Below, piece after piece: positions 43,715-47,834 of a DNA stretch of 47,834 bases (the first letter of the stretch is position 1; the number at the start of each line of letters is the position of its first letter). This DNA comes from an uncultured Algibacter sp. (lineage in GTDB: Bacteria; Bacteroidota; Bacteroidia; Flavobacteriales; Flavobacteriaceae). The stretch spans positions 1 through 47,834 of the forward strand of contig CALGNX010000012.1 of NCBI GenBank assembly GCA_937958265.1, in the 5' to 3' direction. The position numbers were made by a program, and so were the translations under genes. A model generated the notes under the pieces. That model searched no databases. It was not told the DNA's origin and saw only the letters and a program-made list of their open reading frames with translations.

Positions 43715-45280
43715 ATGAACTTTAAATATATTGGTTTTTTCACCCTTTTGATTGGATTTTTATCATGCGAGGAGACGGCAAGCCCAATTCCCGAACAAGT
43801 AGCGTTGCCAGAGTTAACTTCTGGTTCTGTTGATTTTTCAAATTATGTAGCTTTAGGAGCTTCTTTTACAGCGGGTTTTACAGATAATGCATTATTTATA
43901 GCAGGACAGGAAAACTCCTTTCCAAATATTTTAGCGCAGCAATTTTTAAAGGTTGGAGGTAGTGCTATGGTACAGCCATTAACGTCTGATAATTTAGGAG
44001 GCCTTGCCGCAGGAGGCAATAGATTACCTGGTTTTAATCCGAGGTTAGTTTTTGGTGGAGGCGGGCCAGTACCCTTAGAGTCTGTTGTTGGACCCGTTAC
44101 AGTTGGTACAGATATTGTTTTGAATAATCCTGTTGGGCCATTTGGTAATATGGGCGTTGCTGGTGCTAAAAGTTTTGATTTATTGTTTGATGGTTATGGT
44201 AATCCAGCAAATTTAGCAACAGGTAGAGCAAACCCTTATTTTGTAAGAATGGCATCTAGTCCAAATGCAACTATGCTTGGCGATGCGATGTCTCAAAATC
44301 CAACATTTTTTACACTATCCGAAATGGGAGGGAATGACGTTTTAAGTTTTGCAACTTCTGGAGGTTATGGATCTAATAGTATAACACCAATTGATGGACC
44401 TCCTGGTGTTGGTTTTAATGCAACGTTTGAAACATTAATAAACACATTAACATCCAATGGAGCCAAAGGTGCTGTAACTAATGTGCCTTCTATAACAGAT
44501 TTACCTTTTTTTACAACTATACCAAACAATGCATTAGTTTTAGACACTGCTACTGCCGCACAATTAACAGGTGTTTTTCAAGCTGTTAGTGGTATATTTT
44601 TGCAAAGTGCTGTTTTACAGGGTGTGCCTTTGGCTCAAGCACAGGCTTTAGCTGGGCAATATGCTATTACTTTTAGTGCAGGGCCTAATAGGTGGGTAAT
44701 TGATGTTCCTGTATCAGAAACAAATCCTTTAGGTTTCAGGCAAATGACAGAGGACGAATTACTTTTGTTAACTATCGATCAAGGCGCTTTAGCTCAGGGT
44801 TATGGTACGGTTGCTTTAACTCCTGAAGTTTTACAAGTATTAGGGTTATTACAGCAGGGAGGTACTCCCACACCAGAACAAGCAGGTTTAGTAATTGCTG
44901 CAGTTAATGGTATTGATGATAAAGATGTTCTGGATAATGATGAATTAGCTAGTATTAGAACAGCAACAGATGCTTATAATAGTACTATATTAAATGTTGT
45001 ATCATCAAACGAGAATGTTGTTTTGGTAGATCTTAACGCTGTTTTAAATGAAATGGGAAGTACGGGTATTAACTTTGATGGTTTTAACTTATCATCCGAA
45101 TTAATTACTGGAGGAGCCGTTAGTTTGGATGGTATTCATTTAAATCCAAGAGGATATGCACTTATGGCTAATAAATTTTTAGAAGCTTTGGATGCTGGTT
45201 TTGGAACAAATTTTGTTGCCTCGGGCAACGTTGCGAAAGCAAATGATTATCCAACAGGCTTTTCTCCACAATTACAGTAA
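43715..45280 (+). CDS. SGNH/GDSL-family hydrolase lipoprotein
   Basis: 521 residues. Lipoprotein signal with Cys18 (FLSC), then EETASP, acidic and probably surface or outer-membrane. The SGNH blocks are present: Ser50 in VALGASFTAG (block I), GGNDVLSF (block III) and DGIHLNPRGYALMANKF (block V, with the catalytic Asp-x-x-His). Enzymes of this type cleave ester bonds in lipids or acetylated sugars. The large middle part (~230-400) is an insertion beyond a typical 200-residue SGNH domain. The gene follows receptor copy 2 by 10 bases, so hydrolase and importer probably work on the same ester-containing substrate. A strong terminator follows. Confidence 0.88.
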   Translation: MNFKYIGFFTLLIGFLSCEETASPIPEQVALPELTSGSVDFSNYVALGASFTAGFTDNALFIAGQENSFPNILAQQFLKVGGSAMVQPLTSDNLGGLAAGGNRLPGFNPRLVFGGGGPVPLESVVGPVTVGTDIVLNNPVGPFGNMGVAGAKSFDLLFDGYGNPANLATGRANPYFVRMASSPNATMLGDAMSQNPTFFTLSEMGGNDVLSFATSGGYGSNSITPIDGPPGVGFNATFETLINTLTSNGAKGAVTNVPSITDLPFFTTIPNNALVLDTATAAQLTGVFQAVSGIFLQSAVLQGVPLAQAQALAGQYAITFSAGPNRWVIDVPVSETNPLGFRQMTEDELLLLTIDQGALAQGYGTVALTPEVLQVLGLLQQGGTPTPEQAGLVIAAVNGIDDKDVLDNDELASIRTATDAYNSTILNVVSSNENVVLVDLNAVLNEMGSTGINFDGFNLSSELITGGAVSLDGIHLNPRGYALMANKFLEALDAGFGTNFVASGNVAKANDYPTGFSPQLQ

Positions 45281-45301
45281 GATAGCAAAAAAATAGTAAT
45301 T

Positions 45302-45332
45302 AAAAAGCACCATCAGTTTGATGGTGCTTTTT
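45302..45332 (+). terminator. Rho-independent terminator of the receptor/SGNH operon
   Basis: A perfect 14-bp stem (AAAAAGCACCATCA at 45302-45315, TGATGGTGCTTTTT at 45319-45332) with a 3-base loop and built-in T-run, 22 bases after the SGNH stop. Confidence 0.9.
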
Positions 45333-45381
45333 AATTACTGAAAAAGCAATAATAACAACTTTTATTTTAAATTAAAACTAT

Positions 45382-45389
45382 TATATTTG
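45382..45389 (+). promoter_or_regulatory. Predicted -7 element of atpD-atpC
   Basis: TATATTTG matches TAnnTTTG, and the transcript would start near 45396. The leader to the ATG at 45449 is ~53 bases. Placed just after the preceding terminator. Confidence 0.6.
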
Positions 45390-45445
45390 CACGCGAAAAC
45401 TAAAAGGTTTTCACTGAGTTAAATTGCATATTAATAAACATATAA

Positions 45446-46957
<1,512 letters not shown>

Positions 46958-47002
46958 AATTAGTTGCTAGTTGTTAGTTTATGGTTGTTTTAATAAACAC
47001 CA

Positions 47003-47030
47003 AAAACAAATAACTAAAAACAAATAACTA
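47003..47030. repeat. Tandem 14-base repeat between atpD and atpC
   Basis: AAAACAAATAACTA occurs twice without a gap (47003-47016, 47017-47030), just before the atpC start. The stretch at 46961-46990 (TTAGTTGCTAGTTGTTAG) is a partial inverted copy, so a weak hairpin is possible. Confidence 0.75.
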
Positions 47031-47038
47031 AAAGATAT

Positions 47039-47317
47039 ATGTATTTAGAAATTGTATCACCAGAGGCATTATTATTTAGTGGGGAAGTAACTAGTGTTAT
47101 TGTTCCGGGTCTTAACGGCGATTTTGAGATGTTAAATAATCACGCTTCTATTGTTTCAGTACTTAAAGAAGGTTATGTGAAAATTTCAGGAAACATCCAA
47201 TTGAATAAAGATGTTGAGGACAAGTTTACTAAAGGCGATAATGGTAAAACATTATTGAAAATAAACTCTGGTACTATTGAAATGAAAGACAATAAAGTGA
47301 TTGTTTTAGCCGATTAA
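47039..47317 (+). CDS. atpC: F1F0 ATP synthase subunit epsilon, short form
   Basis: 92 residues, equal to the N-terminal beta-sandwich domain only (MYLEIVSPEALLFSGEVTSVIVPGL in outline, then DFEMLNNHASIVSVLKEG, ending KVIVLAD). E. coli epsilon is ~138 residues and has two C-terminal helices that can lock the rotor; they are absent. The frame ends with TAA followed by a terminator, so this is a natural short form, as in other Bacteroidota. It lies 81 bases after atpD. Confidence 0.95.
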   Translation: MYLEIVSPEALLFSGEVTSVIVPGLNGDFEMLNNHASIVSVLKEGYVKISGNIQLNKDVEDKFTKGDNGKTLLKINSGTIEMKDNKVIVLAD

Positions 47318-47343
47318 GCAGAACAATATTTATTAATAATTTT

Positions 47344-47378
47344 AAAAAAGCTAGATACTTTAAGTATCTAGCTTTTTT
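47344..47378 (+). terminator. Rho-independent terminator of atpD-atpC
   Basis: Arms AAAAAAGCTAGATACTT (47344-47360) and AAGTATCTAGCTTTTTT (47362-47378) are fully complementary, with the loop formed by the central TTTAA. It ends in a T-run, 27 bases after the atpC stop. Confidence 0.9.
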
Positions 47379-47404
47379 GTTTTGTACTTTTTTAGTCTTA
47401 ATCA

Positions 47405-47572
47405 TTACCGTAACCTTAATGTAGCCGCCTTGGTGCCATTTATAAAGGGTTTATTGTGGATTTTTATGCCTTCTACATGCAGGCACATGATGGAAGCCTA
47501 AGTTGTATAAATACAATAGGTTATTTCGTTGTCGCGATCTAAATTATGCATAAAAGTAACAAATGTGTCCAT
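47405..47572 (-). pseudogene. Decayed coding fragment, family not recognised
   Basis: On the minus strand a 56-codon frame from ATG at 47572 to TAA at 47405 is broken by one TAG (47500-47498). The peptide reads MDTFVTFMHNLDRDNEITYC, then after the stop a segment including HVEGIKIHNKPFINGTKAA. Composition is protein-like, including a GIKIHNKPF run. It is too short to assign. It lies between a terminator and an IS982-like end, where gene debris is common. Confidence 0.35.
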
Positions 47573-47601
47573 TTGCTTTTGTGTTTCAAAGAAAATAGTA
47601 T

Positions 47602-47622
47602 TTATTATTATTATTATTATTA
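47602..47622. repeat. TTA microsatellite, seven units
   Basis: Seven exact TTA units in 21 bases. Placed upstream of the decayed minus-strand fragment, in otherwise non-coding DNA. Confidence 0.9.
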
Positions 47623-47717
47623 AGGTGTGCGATAGTTTTGTAATCTAGTCAAGATAGTTTTTAACTTCTTTAAAATATTTGAAAAAATATTTTAAAACCT
47701 GAGTTCGATTAATATTT

Positions 47718-47813
47718 GAGTAGATTATATTAGTAAAAAAGATAGATTTTCAGTAAATTAAAGTGCTGAATTTCAATTTATTAATCTAAAAATCTATCTA
47801 TGTTAATCTACTC
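47718..47813. repeat. Inverted repeat covering the transposase start codon
   Basis: GAGTAGATTA (47718-47727) pairs with TAATCTACTC (47804-47813), and AGATAGATTTT (47740-47750) pairs with AAAATCTATCT (47789-47799). Together they make a long, interrupted hairpin whose 3' arm spans the ATG at 47800. Confidence 0.75.
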
Positions 47814-47834
47814 TAAAATTACTGAAATATTTTG
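47800..47834 (+). CDS. IS982-family transposase, N-terminal 11 residues (partial)
   Basis: The frame ATG at 47800 reads MLIYSKITEIF and continues off the window with TG as the first two bases of the next codon. KITEIF followed by a possible Cys is the characteristic beginning of IS982-type transposases in Bacteroidota, as far as I recall. Only 11 residues are visible, so the call is tentative. Confidence 0.5.
   Translation, partial: MLIYSKITEIF

Larger units (their letters stand above)
47697..47834 (+). mobile_element. Left end of an IS982-like insertion sequence (runs off the window)
   Basis: An ACCTGAGTTCGATTAA stretch at 47697-47712 is my best guess for the terminal inverted repeat. About 103 bases later a reading frame opens with the IS982-transposase N-terminus. 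The right half is outside the window, so the repeat and any target duplication cannot be confirmed. Confidence 0.55.

Overview
The window looks like chromosomal DNA from a member of the Bacteroidota, most likely a marine or environmental Flavobacteriaceae. The evidence is a strongly AT-rich base composition, promoters of the Bacteroidota type (TAnnTTTG at -7, in one case with a TTTG at -33), lipoproteins with acidic residues after the lipidated cysteine, a type IX secretion C-terminal domain, two TonB-dependent receptors with carboxypeptidase-like N-terminal domains, a DUF4270 lipoprotein, and an atpD-atpC pair separated from the other ATP synthase genes. I did not try to name a genus.

Layout. 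1-1125: the left edge holds the N-terminal part of a LysR regulator joined directly to the middle of a decayed IS630-type transposase. 1147-6620: an aerolysin-like surface lipoprotein (-), pheS with a small conserved hypothetical gene (+), gpsA (-) and a second lipoprotein of unknown role (+). 6831-8908: a yicC-gmk-nadD operon (-) with a well-matched promoter. 9211-11879: a lipidated formylglycine-generating-enzyme-like protein (+), a small exported protein (-) and an exported LD-carboxypeptidase (-). 12061-18219: metG, an AraC regulator, a three-gene rimB-rimK-AstE-like cluster and 5-formyl-THF cyclo-ligase (all +). 18364-23000: lspA, a zinc-less DksA/TraR relative and ileS (-); the IleRS carries a GVHH in place of the HIGH motif. 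23193-27563: a 1456-residue T9SS cargo protein (-). 27847-32665: panC-panD-flippase-like-pseudoesterase-radA, apparently one operon (-). 32865-37416: a stand-alone GT5 N-domain, a DUF4270 lipoprotein and glmS (+). 37607-45280: two tandem TonB-dependent receptors followed by an SGNH-hydrolase lipoprotein (+). 45449-47317: atpD-atpC (+). 47405-47834: a decayed fragment, a TTA microsatellite and the left end of an IS982-like element running off the window.

Most of the window is housekeeping: aminoacyl-tRNA synthetases for Phe, Met and Ile, NAD, GMP, pantothenate, folate and glucosamine-6-phosphate metabolism, RadA, LspA and F1-ATPase subunits. The points most worth following are the rimB-rimK-AstE-like cluster, which may write and erase glutamate tails on a protein; the GxHH variant of IleRS, which suggests intrinsic high-level mupirocin resistance; the lipidated FGE homologue that keeps both active-site cysteines; the aerolysin-like lipoprotein with a surface-export signal; the catalytically broken esterase in the pan-radA operon; and the tandem receptor/SGNH lipoprotein locus. 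Both edges carry transposon material. No tRNA, rRNA, CRISPR array or prophage was seen. All family assignments were made by reading the translated sequence, without database searches.
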